Assembly (NCBI RefSeq): GCF_902859805.1
Contig: NZ_CADIKC010000004.1
Coordinates: forward strand, 62,001 to 126,000
Direction: 5' to 3'
Length of the DNA: 64,000 nucleotides
DNA from: Paraburkholderia sediminicola
Lineage (GTDB): Bacteria; Pseudomonadota; Gammaproteobacteria; Burkholderiales; Burkholderiaceae
Position numbers and translations under genes: made by a program. This document shows, piece after piece, positions 16,830 to 25,364 of the stretch. Under the pieces are notes generated by a model, which searched no databases, was not told the origin of the DNA, and worked only from the letters and a program-made list of their open reading frames with translations. How positions within the stretch are numbered: position 1 is the stretch's first letter; each line of letters begins with the position of its first letter.

Positions 16830-18050
16830 ATGAACAGCACCACCCAGCCAACTTCTCTTGCGCCACTCTACTGGCTGGCGTTAGGGACATTCGCGGTCGG
16901 CACCGAGAGTTTCATGATTGCCGGCCTGTTGCCCGACATTGCCACGGACCTGCATACCAGCATTGTCGCTACAGGCCAGCTCGTCACGGTGTTCGCCTTA
17001 GCCTACGCACTTAGCTCGCCCGTTCTGACGGCACTGACCGGCGCGTTCCATCGGCGCACGCTGATGATCCTGTCGCTCTCTGCCTTCACGGTGGCGAATC
17101 TTATCGCCTGGGCTGCCCATAACTATTGGGAATTGATGGCGGCCCGCATCCTGCTCGCCGCGGCCGCCGGTCTGTATGTGCCCGGCGCCAACGCGCTGGC
17201 CGGCGCCATCGCTGGCCCGCAGAGGCGCGGCACGGCGCTCGCTATCGTCAACGGCGGGATCACGATCGCGGTTGCATTTGGTGTGCCGCTGGGCGCATTC
17301 GTCGGTGACCGGCTTGGCTGGCGCATGACCTTTGCGGGCGTCGCCGCCCTATCCGCTGCGGCTACGGCAGGTTTGCTGCTCGGCCTGCCACGGAGCATCG
17401 GCGCAGGATTGCCGGTTGCCACGCTGCGCGAGCGTATTCAGGTTGCGCGTCAGCCGGTCATCCTGATGACCCTGCTCGTCACCACGCTTTGGGCGATGGG
17501 CGCCTACACGGTCTATACGTACCTGGCGCTGTTCGTTGCGAAGACCACGCCGTTGCACGGTGCGCAAATCGGCTACGTGCTGTTCACGTGGGGCGTTGCG
17601 GCAGCGATCGGCGTGTTCATCGGCGGCAAGGCGGTGGATCGCCTCGGTCCCAGCCGCGTGATCATTCCCTGCCTGAGCGTGTCGATTCTCGCGTTCTCCC
17701 TCATGTCGGCGAGCGCGCATTGGCTGCCAGTGACGCTGGCGCTGGTGCCCGTTCTGATCGGTGTCGTGGCCTGGGGCGTTGCTCACTGGTCTTTCTACCC
17801 TGCCCAGCAAGCAGGACTGATCAATCTCGCCGGGTTGCGCGGCACGCCGATTGCCCTGTCATTGAACGCCTCGTTCATGTATCTCGGGTTTTCGCTCGGC
17901 GCCGCACTCGGCTCCCTGACCTTGGGTTTCACCTCGGTGAACAACCTCGGTTGGACCGCCGCGCTCTGCGAAGTCGCGGCGCTGATCCTGACCGCCAGCA
18001 TCGGCAAGCACCTGGTTCGGGCGCAAAACGGTGCGGTCACTGCCGCATGA
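16830..18050 (+). CDS. MFS transporter, DHA1 (drug:H+ antiporter) family
   Basis: Inner-membrane protein of 406 residues with about 12 hydrophobic segments. The first reads ALGTFAVGTESFMIAGLLPD, which is typical of AraJ/YdhP/NepI-like exporters of the DHA1 family, and the central loop is charged (LRERIQVARQ). It starts 12 bases after the reductase stop and ends 8 bases before the aldo-keto reductase start. Export of toxic small molecules or sugars is the family role; the substrate here is unknown but probably linked to the reductases. Confidence 0.87.
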   Translation: MNSTTQPTSLAPLYWLALGTFAVGTESFMIAGLLPDIATDLHTSIVATGQLVTVFALAYALSSPVLTALTGAFHRRTLMILSLSAFTVANLIAWAAHNYWELMAARILLAAAAGLYVPGANALAGAIAGPQRRGTALAIVNGGITIAVAFGVPLGAFVGDRLGWRMTFAGVAALSAAATAGLLLGLPRSIGAGLPVATLRERIQVARQPVILMTLLVTTLWAMGAYTVYTYLALFVAKTTPLHGAQIGYVLFTWGVAAAIGVFIGGKAVDRLGPSRVIIPCLSVSILAFSLMSASAHWLPVTLALVPVLIGVVAWGVAHWSFYPAQQAGLINLAGLRGTPIALSLNASFMYLGFSLGAALGSLTLGFTSVNNLGWTAALCEVAALILTASIGKHLVRAQNGAVTAA

Positions 18051-18058
18051 GGTGAAGC

Positions 18059-18925
18059 ATGACTATCTCTCGCCGTACTTTCAAAATTGGCGGCGATGCT
18101 GAAATCCGCCGGCTAGGCTTTGGCGCAATGCGAATCACCGGCCCGGGCATCTGGGGCACGCCCACCGATCGTACCGAAGCCATTCGCGTGCTGCGCCGTC
18201 TGCCCGAACTCGGGGTGAATTTCATCGACACGGCGGACTCGTATGGACCGAACGTCTCGGAGGAGTTGATCCGCGAAGCGCTGCACCCATATGGCGCCGG
18301 GATGCTCGTGGCGACCAAGGCGGGATTCGCGCGCGCAGGTCCGAACCAGTGGACCCCGCACGGCCGGCCTGAGTACCTGATTCAGCAAGCGCACGGCAGC
18401 CTGCAGCGGCTCGGTATCGAACAGATCGGTCTGTGGCAGTTGCATCGCATCGACCCAGTGGTGCCGCGCGATGAGCAGTTTGGCGCCGTGCGTCACCTGA
18501 TCGACAGCGGCGTGATCCGTCACGCCGGCCTGAGTGAAGTTTCGGTGGCCGACATCAAGGCGGCATCGAAACATTTCAAGGTGGCGACCGTGCAAAACCG
18601 CTTCAACCTCGGTGACCGCGGCAGTGAAGACGTGCTGGATTACTGCACGGCTCACGGCATTGGCTTTATCCCGTGGTTTCCGCTGGCCGCCGGCGAGCTG
18701 ACCCGCCCCGGCTCGTTACTCGACACCATTGCGCGCAACCATCAGGCGAGCGTTGGACAGATCGCCCTCGCGTGGCTATTGCAGCGCAGTCCCGTGATCC
18801 TGCCGATACCGGGGACCTCCCGCGTCGCGCATCTGGAAGAGAACGTGGCAGCCGGCGCGATCACCTTGTCCGACCGCGAATTTTGCGAGCTGGATCGCGC
18901 TACCTCACAACGGCAGCAGCGCTAA
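18059..18925 (+). CDS. aldo/keto reductase
   Basis: NADPH-dependent reductase of 288 residues. The catalytic tetrad is visible as D57 and Y62 (FIDTADSYGP), K87 (VATKAGF) and H129 (LWQLHRID). The C-terminus has the cofactor-binding IPGTSRVAHLEENV. It is the third gene of the reductase operon, where it may reduce aldehydes or ketones produced or tolerated by the neighbouring enzymes. Subfamily placement beyond the general oxidoreductase group is uncertain. Confidence 0.9.
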   Translation: MTISRRTFKIGGDAEIRRLGFGAMRITGPGIWGTPTDRTEAIRVLRRLPELGVNFIDTADSYGPNVSEELIREALHPYGAGMLVATKAGFARAGPNQWTPHGRPEYLIQQAHGSLQRLGIEQIGLWQLHRIDPVVPRDEQFGAVRHLIDSGVIRHAGLSEVSVADIKAASKHFKVATVQNRFNLGDRGSEDVLDYCTAHGIGFIPWFPLAAGELTRPGSLLDTIARNHQASVGQIALAWLLQRSPVILPIPGTSRVAHLEENVAAGAITLSDREFCELDRATSQRQQR

Positions 18926-18970
18926 TTCAGCGCGACGCCAATTGCACTCGACATTCATCAAGGATTGACG

Positions 18971-20080
18971 ATGACCAGACTCTTCTCGCCGCTTCAACTC
19001 GGCCCTTACACATTGAATCACCGCGTGGTGCACGCACCCACCACGCGCCTTCGCGCAAACAGCGACGACAGTCCCAGCGAGATGATGCTGGAGTACTACA
19101 GCCAACGCGCTTCCGACGGTGGCCTCATCATCACGGAATCGACACATGTGTCCTACGACAGCCGCGGCTACCTCGGTGCACCTGGCATCTATGAAGACTC
19201 ACACATCGCGGGCTGGCGGAAAATCGCGGACGCCGTTCATGCAAAGGGCGGCCGCATCTTCATGCAGTTGGGGCACGACGGACGCCAGTCGCACGTCGAC
19301 CTGACAGGCGGCGCGGCGCCGATCGCGCCGTCGGAAGTGCCGTTCGAAGGCGAAGCGTTGACGCAGAACGGCTGGGTGCCGGTCTCGATGCACCGCGCGA
19401 TCGATGTCGCCGAAATCCAGACCGTGATCGAGTATTACCGGAAGAGCGCCGAGCGCGCATTGGCTGCTGGTCTCGATGGGGTTGAACTGCACTCGGCGAA
19501 TGGCTACCTGGCCGATACGTTCCTGCAGGACGGCACCAACAAGCGTACGGATGCGTACGGCGGCACCATCGAAAAACGCGCGCGCTTCCTGATCGAAGTC
19601 GTTACCGCTCTCGTATCGGTGTGGGGCGCGAACCGCGTGGGCGTGCGCTTATCGCCAAGCGGACAGTGGGGTTCAATATCCGACTCGAATCCCGAAGCAA
19701 CCTTTACCTATGCGGCAGAGCAATTGAACCGGTTTGGCCTCGCCTATCTGCACGTTATCGAGCCGCGCGTCAAAGGCGTCGAAACGCTCGACGAACACCA
19801 GAAGCCCGTGGCGGCCGCTCTGCTACGCCGCGTTTTCGATGGCCCGATCATTGCCGCAGGCGGCTTCAATGGCGACAGCGCAGAAGAAATTCTGCACAAG
19901 GGTGATGCCGACCTGGTCGCATTTGGCCGGCATTTCACATCGAATCCCGATCTGCCGCGTCGTTTGCAACATGGGCTCCCGCTCACCCCCTATGATCGCG
20001 CGGCGTTCTGGGGAGGCACGCACGTCGGTTACATCGACTACCCGTGCTACCAGGACGAGGAAAACAGGCGCTCTGCCTGA
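18971..20080 (+). CDS. second alkene reductase, old yellow enzyme family
   Basis: FMN oxidoreductase of 369 residues, clearly paralogous to the product of 15699-16817: H174 and N177 in ELHSANGYLADTFLQ, KRTDAYGGT and a matching C-terminus. The ATG at 18971 follows AAGGATTGACG; a TTG six bases earlier is possible but less likely. Two diverged copies in one operon suggest different substrate ranges. Changes near the substrate site, such as GHDGRQS against YHAGRQS in the first copy, fit that idea. Confidence 0.91.
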   Translation: MTRLFSPLQLGPYTLNHRVVHAPTTRLRANSDDSPSEMMLEYYSQRASDGGLIITESTHVSYDSRGYLGAPGIYEDSHIAGWRKIADAVHAKGGRIFMQLGHDGRQSHVDLTGGAAPIAPSEVPFEGEALTQNGWVPVSMHRAIDVAEIQTVIEYYRKSAERALAAGLDGVELHSANGYLADTFLQDGTNKRTDAYGGTIEKRARFLIEVVTALVSVWGANRVGVRLSPSGQWGSISDSNPEATFTYAAEQLNRFGLAYLHVIEPRVKGVETLDEHQKPVAAALLRRVFDGPIIAAGGFNGDSAEEILHKGDADLVAFGRHFTSNPDLPRRLQHGLPLTPYDRAAFWGGTHVGYIDYPCYQDEENRRSA

Positions 20081-20121
20081 CGGCCGCGTTGATTGCTATT
20101 TACTGAGGCCACTCACGACAC

Positions 20122-20880
20122 TCATGACACAAACGGCAACTTGCTATCGCGCGCGGCGGCCAGCATGGAAAGTGTGATCTTGCGCACTTCCAGCTTGCTC
20201 TGCGTGATATGCGCGCGCAGCAGGATGATCGCCTCCGTCACCCGGTTGCGTTCGATCAGGTTCAGCATGGTGGAATGCTCGTCGTAGGTGGCGCTCGTGC
20301 GGTGCGGTTTGAGGAAGTCCAGTCGACGCACGATGCGGATGCGCTCGGTCACCTCGTTATGCACACGCAGCATCTCTGCGTTGCCGGTCGCCGCGACCAG
20401 TTGACGGTGGAAGTTCTCGTCCATGCCGAACATCTTCACCGGATCGCTCTCGCGCAATTCGGGCTCGACGCACCATATCGCCTTTAACGCTTCGACGGCC
20501 GCATGCGCGACATCGCCGCCCGCCCCCACGCGTTCGACGGCCGCCACCTCCAGCACGATGCGCAGATCGTAGAGCTGATCGAGCTGGTCGAAATTGATCG
20601 GCGAGACTTTCCAGCCTCGCCGGAAGCCGACTTCCAGATAGCCCTCGCGCTGCAAACGAAACAGGCCGTCGCGCATCGGCGTGCGCGACACGCCATAGTG
20701 CTGCGCGATGCCGTTTTCGGAAAACCGGTCGCCGGGAAACAGGCGGAAGCTGAAGATATCGTTCTTCAATTGCTGGTACACCTGCTCGGCGAGCGGATTG
20801 GCGGCGGCTGGAACGGCAGGCATGCCTGGCGTGTCAGGCGCTGCGGGAGTCTCGAGCAGATTCGTCGTATCGTCGTTCAT
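20122..20880 (-). CDS. GntR family regulator, FadR/FCD type, last gene of the biuret operon
   Basis: Regulator of 252 residues. An N-terminal winged helix (QVYQQLKNDIFSFRLFPGDR, then SRTPMRDGLFRLQREGYLEV) precedes an all-helical FCD ligand domain in which D and H residues (ENFHRQLVAATGN, H in RAHITQS) could hold a metal. The start at ATG 20880 has AAGGGG at proper distance; the GTG at 20889 is too close to it. It is the last gene of a nine-gene unit (atzF to GntR). A GntR-like dyad sits in front of the first gene, so autoregulated control by the substrate is plausible. Confidence 0.86.
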   Translation of the reverse strand: MNDDTTNLLETPAAPDTPGMPAVPAAANPLAEQVYQQLKNDIFSFRLFPGDRFSENGIAQHYGVSRTPMRDGLFRLQREGYLEVGFRRGWKVSPINFDQLDQLYDLRIVLEVAAVERVGAGGDVAHAAVEALKAIWCVEPELRESDPVKMFGMDENFHRQLVAATGNAEMLRVHNEVTERIRIVRRLDFLKPHRTSATYDEHSTMLNLIERNRVTEAIILLRAHITQSKLEVRKITLSMLAAARDSKLPFVS

Positions 20881-20916
20881 TGATGCCACATCCCCTTTTT
20901 TCTTATTATCGGCGTT

Positions 20917-21303
20917 TCATGGCATGGCGATAAGGCTGACGTGAGCCGCGACGATCTTCCAGCCGTCGGCGGGACTTAGCCTCGCCCATGTCTGCATCTG
21001 ACGGCCGATCAAAGGCGTTGCATCGCTGGTGAATTCAGTGCTGACCGTGGCGAAGTCGATGCCGAACGTCGTCACCACAGTGCGATGCAGTTTGCGCGAC
21101 TTCGGCACCGGCTCGCAGGTTTCGCGCCATGCGCGGATCGCTTCGCCGCCATGCTGGATTTCGGCGATGCCATAGCGGACCGTCTCCGGCGTGTGCCAGA
21201 AAAGCGCGTTCATTGCCGCGACATCGTTGTCGACCAGCGCCCGCTCGTATTCGATAAAGGCTGCCTGCACTTGAGCGACCACTTCGGGTTGATTTATCTC
21301 CAT
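20917..21303 (-). CDS. AtzH/HpxZ-like protein (DUF3225)
   Basis: Small cone-fold protein of 128 residues, similar in length and motifs (AFIEYERALVDNDVAAMNAL, LFWHTPETVRYG, QMQTWARLSPADGW) to HpxZ of the oxalurate pathway and AtzH of cyanuric acid degradation. AtzH has been reported to act as an amidohydrolase accessory enzyme beside AtzE/AtzF. The start overlaps the upstream hydrolase gene by 10 bases, so translation is coupled. In this operon it may process or stabilise a carboxylated urea intermediate; this role is inferred. Confidence 0.82.
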   Translation of the reverse strand: MEINQPEVVAQVQAAFIEYERALVDNDVAAMNALFWHTPETVRYGIAEIQHGGEAIRAWRETCEPVPKSRKLHRTVVTTFGIDFATVSTEFTSDATPLIGRQMQTWARLSPADGWKIVAAHVSLIAMP

Positions 21304-21989
21304 GCCGGGATCGTCTCGTCGAGTTTCGTCAATGAAGAGAGCGGCGCAGTCCAGCCGACAATACCGCCTTGCGAGCGCACCATCTCGAGCGTCGCCTGCT
21401 TGAACGCGGGGAAATAGCTCGCGGTTGCGTCTTCGATCAGCAGACTGTCGTAGCCGCGGTCGTTGGCTTCACGCATCGAGGTCTGCACGCACACTTCAGT
21501 GGTCACACCAGCGAACACGAGATGCGTGACGCTGCGCATCGCAAGCTCTTCGCCGAGGCGTGTGGCGTAGAACGCGCCTTTGCCGGGTTTGTCGATCACG
21601 AGTTCGCCGGCAAGCGGCGCGAGCGGCTCGATGATCGCATTGCCGGGCTCGCCGCGAATCAGGATGCGCCCCATAGGTCCCGCATCGCCGATGCGGGCAT
21701 TGGGCGCGCCTCTGAGCCGTTTCGCCGGCGGGCAGTCCGACAGATCCGCCGCATGCGATTCACGCGTGTGCACCACGAGCCATTGATGCCTGCGCGCGAA
21801 AGCCAGCAACGCCACGACAGTCGGCACGATCTCAGCCAGCAGCGACACGTCGTTGCCAAGCGATTCGCCGAAGCCGCCCGGTTCGATGAAATCGCGCTGC
21901 ATGTCGATCACGACCAGCGCGGTTTTCGCGGGGTCCAATGTGAAGGGGGCCGGTTGGGCGTCGATCGTCAACGGGGTTGGCTGTGTCAT
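21294..21989 (-). CDS. second isochorismatase-like cysteine hydrolase of the biuret operon
   Basis: Cysteine hydrolase of 231 residues. The triad is D29 (VVIDMQRDF), K134 (IDKPGKGAFY) and C167 (GVTTEVCVQT), with the cis-peptide segment FAGVTTEV. It is related to BiuH, encoded two genes upstream, but differs in length and in the lid region (HTRESHAADLSDCPPAKRL). It overlaps the ATPase gene as ATGA. Members of this family hydrolyse biuret, N-carbamoyl compounds, ureidoacrylate or nicotinamide. A related amide, such as triuret or another ureide, is a reasonable guess, but sequence does not decide it. Confidence 0.82.
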   Translation of the reverse strand: MTQPTPLTIDAQPAPFTLDPAKTALVVIDMQRDFIEPGGFGESLGNDVSLLAEIVPTVVALLAFARRHQWLVVHTRESHAADLSDCPPAKRLRGAPNARIGDAGPMGRILIRGEPGNAIIEPLAPLAGELVIDKPGKGAFYATRLGEELAMRSVTHLVFAGVTTEVCVQTSMREANDRGYDSLLIEDATASYFPAFKQATLEMVRSQGGIVGWTAPLSSLTKLDETIPAWR

Positions 21990-23623
21990 CCGATGGCTTC
22001 CTTCATTCTTTCTGCGGGCACGGTGCGATGCGCCGGAGTGTCGCCGTGCCCTGCCATATGCTGACCGAGCACGGCCCGATCCGCGCGCGCCGCCGGCGTC
22101 TCGAATACCAGCTTGCCTTCCGCGATCACCACGATGCGGTCCGCCAGTTCGAGCAGTTCGTCGAGGTCTTCGCTAACCAGCAACACCGCCGCGCCGGCAT
22201 CGCGCGCGGCCATCAAACGTGCATGGATATCGGCGACCGACGCGAAATCCAGACCGAACACAGGATTCGCGACGATCAGCACATCCACCGGTTGTCCGAG
22301 TTCGCGCGCCAGCACCGCGCGCTGCACATTGCCGCCCGACAGCGTGCCGATGGTTCGTTCGGGTAGCGGCGGACGCACGTTGAACTCGGCGATCAGTTGC
22401 GCGGCGCGCTCACGCACGGCGCGCCGGTCGAGCCACCAGCCGCCGCGCCGCAACGGCTCGCGATCGAAATCGCGCAGCGCGAGATTCTGCGCCACGCTCA
22501 TCGCAGCGACGCAGGCGTTTTTCAGCGGCTCCTCGGGAATCGCGAACACGCGCCTTTGGGTCATCTCCTCGCGCGTTGCATGATAGGCCTTGCCTGCCAC
22601 CTCCATGTCGCCGGTTTTCACGCGACGTTGACCGACCAGCGCTTCCACCAGTTCTTTCTGCCCGTTGCCGGAAACGCCCGCAAGCCCGAGGATTTCGCCC
22701 GCGCGCACGGACAGGGTCGCGTGCTTGACTGCTGTGTGGCCGCGATCGTCTTCGACTGAAACGTCGCGCAGCGCGAGACGCACTTGCGCCGTGTCGTCGA
22801 CGGGTCTGCGCGGCAGGCGTTCCACGCTCACCGCGGCCAGCACCGGCGCTTCGTCCTTCAAGGAAACGTCGTTCGGCGCATGGGTGGCGACGGTGCCCAT
22901 CATCCATGCTGCGAGTTCGTCGCGGCTGGTGTTGGCAACCGCGCTCGTGCCGACTTGCTTGCCCTTGCGCAACACGGTGACGTCGTCGGCATAGGCCATC
23001 ACTTCGCGGAACTTGTGCGTGATCATCAGCACCGTCAACTCGCCTCGCGACGTCAGATCGCGCATCAGGCCGAGCACTTCGTCCGCTTCTTGTGGTGTCA
23101 GTACCGAAGTGGGTTCGTCGAGAATCAGAAAGCGCTGCTGCAAATAAAGCTGTTTCAGAATCTCGAGTTTCTGCTTTTCACCGGCGGCAAGCATGGCCAC
23201 CGGTGCGTCGAGCGGCAAGCGAAACGGCATGCGCTGCATGAACGCAGCAAGCGCAGCGCGCTCGCCTTTCCAGTCGATTTTCCACGGCATACGCCCGCGC
23301 GCAAGCAACAGGTTTTCTTCGACTGAGAGGCCGGACGCCAGCGTGAAATGCTGATACACCATGCCGATGCCGAGCGCCTGTGCATCGCGCGGCGATGCGA
23401 TGTGGACTTCACGATCGTCGGCGACGATCTGCCCGTCGTCGAGCACGCCGTAGCCGACCAGTCCCTTCACGAGCGTGCTCTTGCCCGCCCCGTTCTCGCC
23501 GAGCAGCGCGTGAATCGTGCCGGCCTTGACCTTGATCGAGACGCTATCCAATGCGCGAAACGCGCCGAACGATTTGCTTGCGTTCAGCACTTCCACACCC
23601 AATGCCTTCGGCGCCGTGGTCAT
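21986..23623 (-). CDS. ABC transporter ATP-binding protein, BMP/nucleoside type (two nucleotide-binding domains)
   Basis: ATPase of 545 residues with tandem domains, as in YufO/RbsA-like importers. The first Walker A is GENGAGKST at 42-50, with ILDEPTSVLTPQE as Walker B. The second domain has the usual degenerate P-loop (GVSGNGQKE) and the signature LSGGNVQRAVLAREL. It energises the permease pair at 24438-26490 with the lipoprotein-like binding protein at 26530-27627. Three bases separate it from the biuret hydrolase stop. BMP-type systems import nucleosides; in this operon biuret or a related ureide is the likely cargo. Confidence 0.9.
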   Translation of the reverse strand: MTTAPKALGVEVLNASKSFGAFRALDSVSIKVKAGTIHALLGENGAGKSTLVKGLVGYGVLDDGQIVADDREVHIASPRDAQALGIGMVYQHFTLASGLSVEENLLLARGRMPWKIDWKGERAALAAFMQRMPFRLPLDAPVAMLAAGEKQKLEILKQLYLQQRFLILDEPTSVLTPQEADEVLGLMRDLTSRGELTVLMITHKFREVMAYADDVTVLRKGKQVGTSAVANTSRDELAAWMMGTVATHAPNDVSLKDEAPVLAAVSVERLPRRPVDDTAQVRLALRDVSVEDDRGHTAVKHATLSVRAGEILGLAGVSGNGQKELVEALVGQRRVKTGDMEVAGKAYHATREEMTQRRVFAIPEEPLKNACVAAMSVAQNLALRDFDREPLRRGGWWLDRRAVRERAAQLIAEFNVRPPLPERTIGTLSGGNVQRAVLARELGQPVDVLIVANPVFGLDFASVADIHARLMAARDAGAAVLLVSEDLDELLELADRIVVIAEGKLVFETPAARADRAVLGQHMAGHGDTPAHRTVPAERMKEAIG

Positions 23624-23626
23624 GAT

Positions 23627-24361
23627 TTATCTGCCTGAAGTGGCGAGCGCCGCTGTTGGCGCAGCCGTCCTGGCCAGTAGCGTAGCCAGCAGCGCGTGCG
23701 AATCCGACACCGTGCCGAACACGCCGCCTTGCATGGTGATCATGTGCAACGCGGCGTCGTGATTGCCCTTGTCGGTCGCGCCGCAGCAATCGGCCAGCAC
23801 TGTGCATTCGAAACCGCGATCGTTGGCTTCGCGCATCGTCGTGTGGACGCAGACGTCGGTGGTGATGCCGCTCAGCACCAGATTGACGATGCCGCGCGTG
23901 CGCAGGATCAGTTCGAGATCCGTCGCGCAGAAGGAGCCCTTGCCGGGTTTGTCGATAATGATCTCGCCTGGCAGCGGCTTCAGTTCGTCGATGATGTCCC
24001 AGCCCGGTTCGCCGCGCACGAGGATCTTGCCGCAGGGGCCGTCGTCGCCGATGCCTACGCCGTCGGTGCCCGCACGCCGGCTGCGCCAGCGTTTATTCGC
24101 GGGCAGGTCGGAGAGGTCCGGGCGATGCCCTTCACGCGTGTGAATGATCGTGAAACCCAGTTCGCGCATCGGTTTCAGCACGCTTTTGATTGGTTCGATC
24201 GGCGCGCGCGTCAGCGACAGGTCATAGCCCATTTTGTCGACATAGCCGCCGTGGCCGCAGAAATCCGTCTGCATGTCGATGATCACGAGCGCCGTGTTGT
24301 CCGGGCGCAGGTCGCCGTCGTACGGCCACGGGTAGGGTTTCGCTTCGATGAATCGGTTCAT
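23627..24361 (-). CDS. biuH: biuret hydrolase (biuret amidohydrolase)
   Basis: Cysteine hydrolase of 244 residues, isochorismatase-like fold. The N-terminus (PYPWPYDGDLRPDNTALVII) and the block HTREGHRPDLSDLPANKRW agree well with the characterised biuret hydrolase of Rhizobium leguminosarum as I remember its sequence. The triad is D29, K138 and C171. The reaction is biuret to allophanate and ammonia in the cytoplasm. I take ATG 24361 with AAGGA upstream; the frame to 24406 adds residues outside the family. Allophanate hydrolase in the same operon completes the pathway to ammonia and CO2. Confidence 0.88.
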   Translation of the reverse strand: MNRFIEAKPYPWPYDGDLRPDNTALVIIDMQTDFCGHGGYVDKMGYDLSLTRAPIEPIKSVLKPMRELGFTIIHTREGHRPDLSDLPANKRWRSRRAGTDGVGIGDDGPCGKILVRGEPGWDIIDELKPLPGEIIIDKPGKGSFCATDLELILRTRGIVNLVLSGITTDVCVHTTMREANDRGFECTVLADCCGATDKGNHDAALHMITMQGGVFGTVSDSHALLATLLARTAAPTAALATSGR

Positions 24362-24437
24362 GGCGGTGAGATCCTTGTTAGGTCCTGGCGGGGTCTTTGA
24401 AGGCACGCATGGCAGGGCAAAAATCAGTGGTGCAAAA

Positions 24438-25364
24438 TCAGCGAGTCAGGCTCAACTCGCCCGGCGCGCCAGCCAGCGTGCGATCCGGACGGCAATTGAC
24501 GATCATGATCGCGAGCGTCAGCACATACGGCGCCGCGTTGTAGAGGTAATAGCCGCTCGTCACGCCGATCGCCTGCAACGCCGGCCCGAGCGCGCCGGCC
24601 GCACCGAATAGCAACGCGGCCCACAGGCAACGCAGGGGCTGCCAGCGCGCGAAGATCACCAGTGCGACCGCCATCAGTCCTTGCCCGCTGGAGAGCCCTT
24701 CATTCCAGCTCCCCGGATACACCAGCGACAGATACGCACCGCCGATGCCCGCGAACACACCGCCCACCGCCGTCGCGGCGATGCGCACGCGTGTGAGCGG
24801 ATAGCCCATGGCGCGCGCCGTCTCGGCGTGATCGCCGACAAGCCGCAGCACCATCCCCCAACGGGTATTGCGCAAGCCCCACTGCAGAACGAAGGACAAC
24901 ACCACGCCGATCACGAACAGCAGGTTGATATGCAGCGCGTTATGCAATTGTGGCGACGAGGTCCACGTGCCGAGATCGATGAACGGCAGCATCGGCGCCT
25001 GCGGTTCGATGAAAGGCTTGCCGAGATAGAACGCGAGTCCGGTGCCGAGCAGCATCAACGCGATGCCGAACGCAATGTCCGACACGCGCGGCAACGAGCA
25101 CACGAGACCGTGCAGACAACCGAGCAGCAAGCCGACGAAACCGGCAGCAAGCACACCGGCCCACGGCGAGCCGCTCAGAAAAGCACCGGCATAGCCGCTC
25201 ATCGCGCCCGACACGAGGATGCCTTCGAGGCCGAGATTCACGCGCCCGCCCTTCTCGGTTAAGCACTCACCGAGACTGACGAACAGATAAGGCGTGCTGA
25301 CGCGAATCGCACCGGCGAACAGCGACAGCAACAGGATCACGATGGGCGAGTGCATATCAGGCAT
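24438..25364 (-). CDS. ABC transporter permease, BMP/nucleoside type, second subunit
   Basis: Inner-membrane permease of 308 residues with about eight hydrophobic segments, YufQ-like. The typical motif GECLTEKGGRVNLGLEGILV is near the N-terminus. The ATG at 25364 has GGAG seven bases upstream and lies 8 bases inside the previous permease gene, so the two subunits are translationally coupled. It pairs with the first permease to form the channel of the operon's importer. Confidence 0.88.
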   Translation of the reverse strand: MPDMHSPIVILLLSLFAGAIRVSTPYLFVSLGECLTEKGGRVNLGLEGILVSGAMSGYAGAFLSGSPWAGVLAAGFVGLLLGCLHGLVCSLPRVSDIAFGIALMLLGTGLAFYLGKPFIEPQAPMLPFIDLGTWTSSPQLHNALHINLLFVIGVVLSFVLQWGLRNTRWGMVLRLVGDHAETARAMGYPLTRVRIAATAVGGVFAGIGGAYLSLVYPGSWNEGLSSGQGLMAVALVIFARWQPLRCLWAALLFGAAGALGPALQAIGVTSGYYLYNAAPYVLTLAIMIVNCRPDRTLAGAPGELSLTR

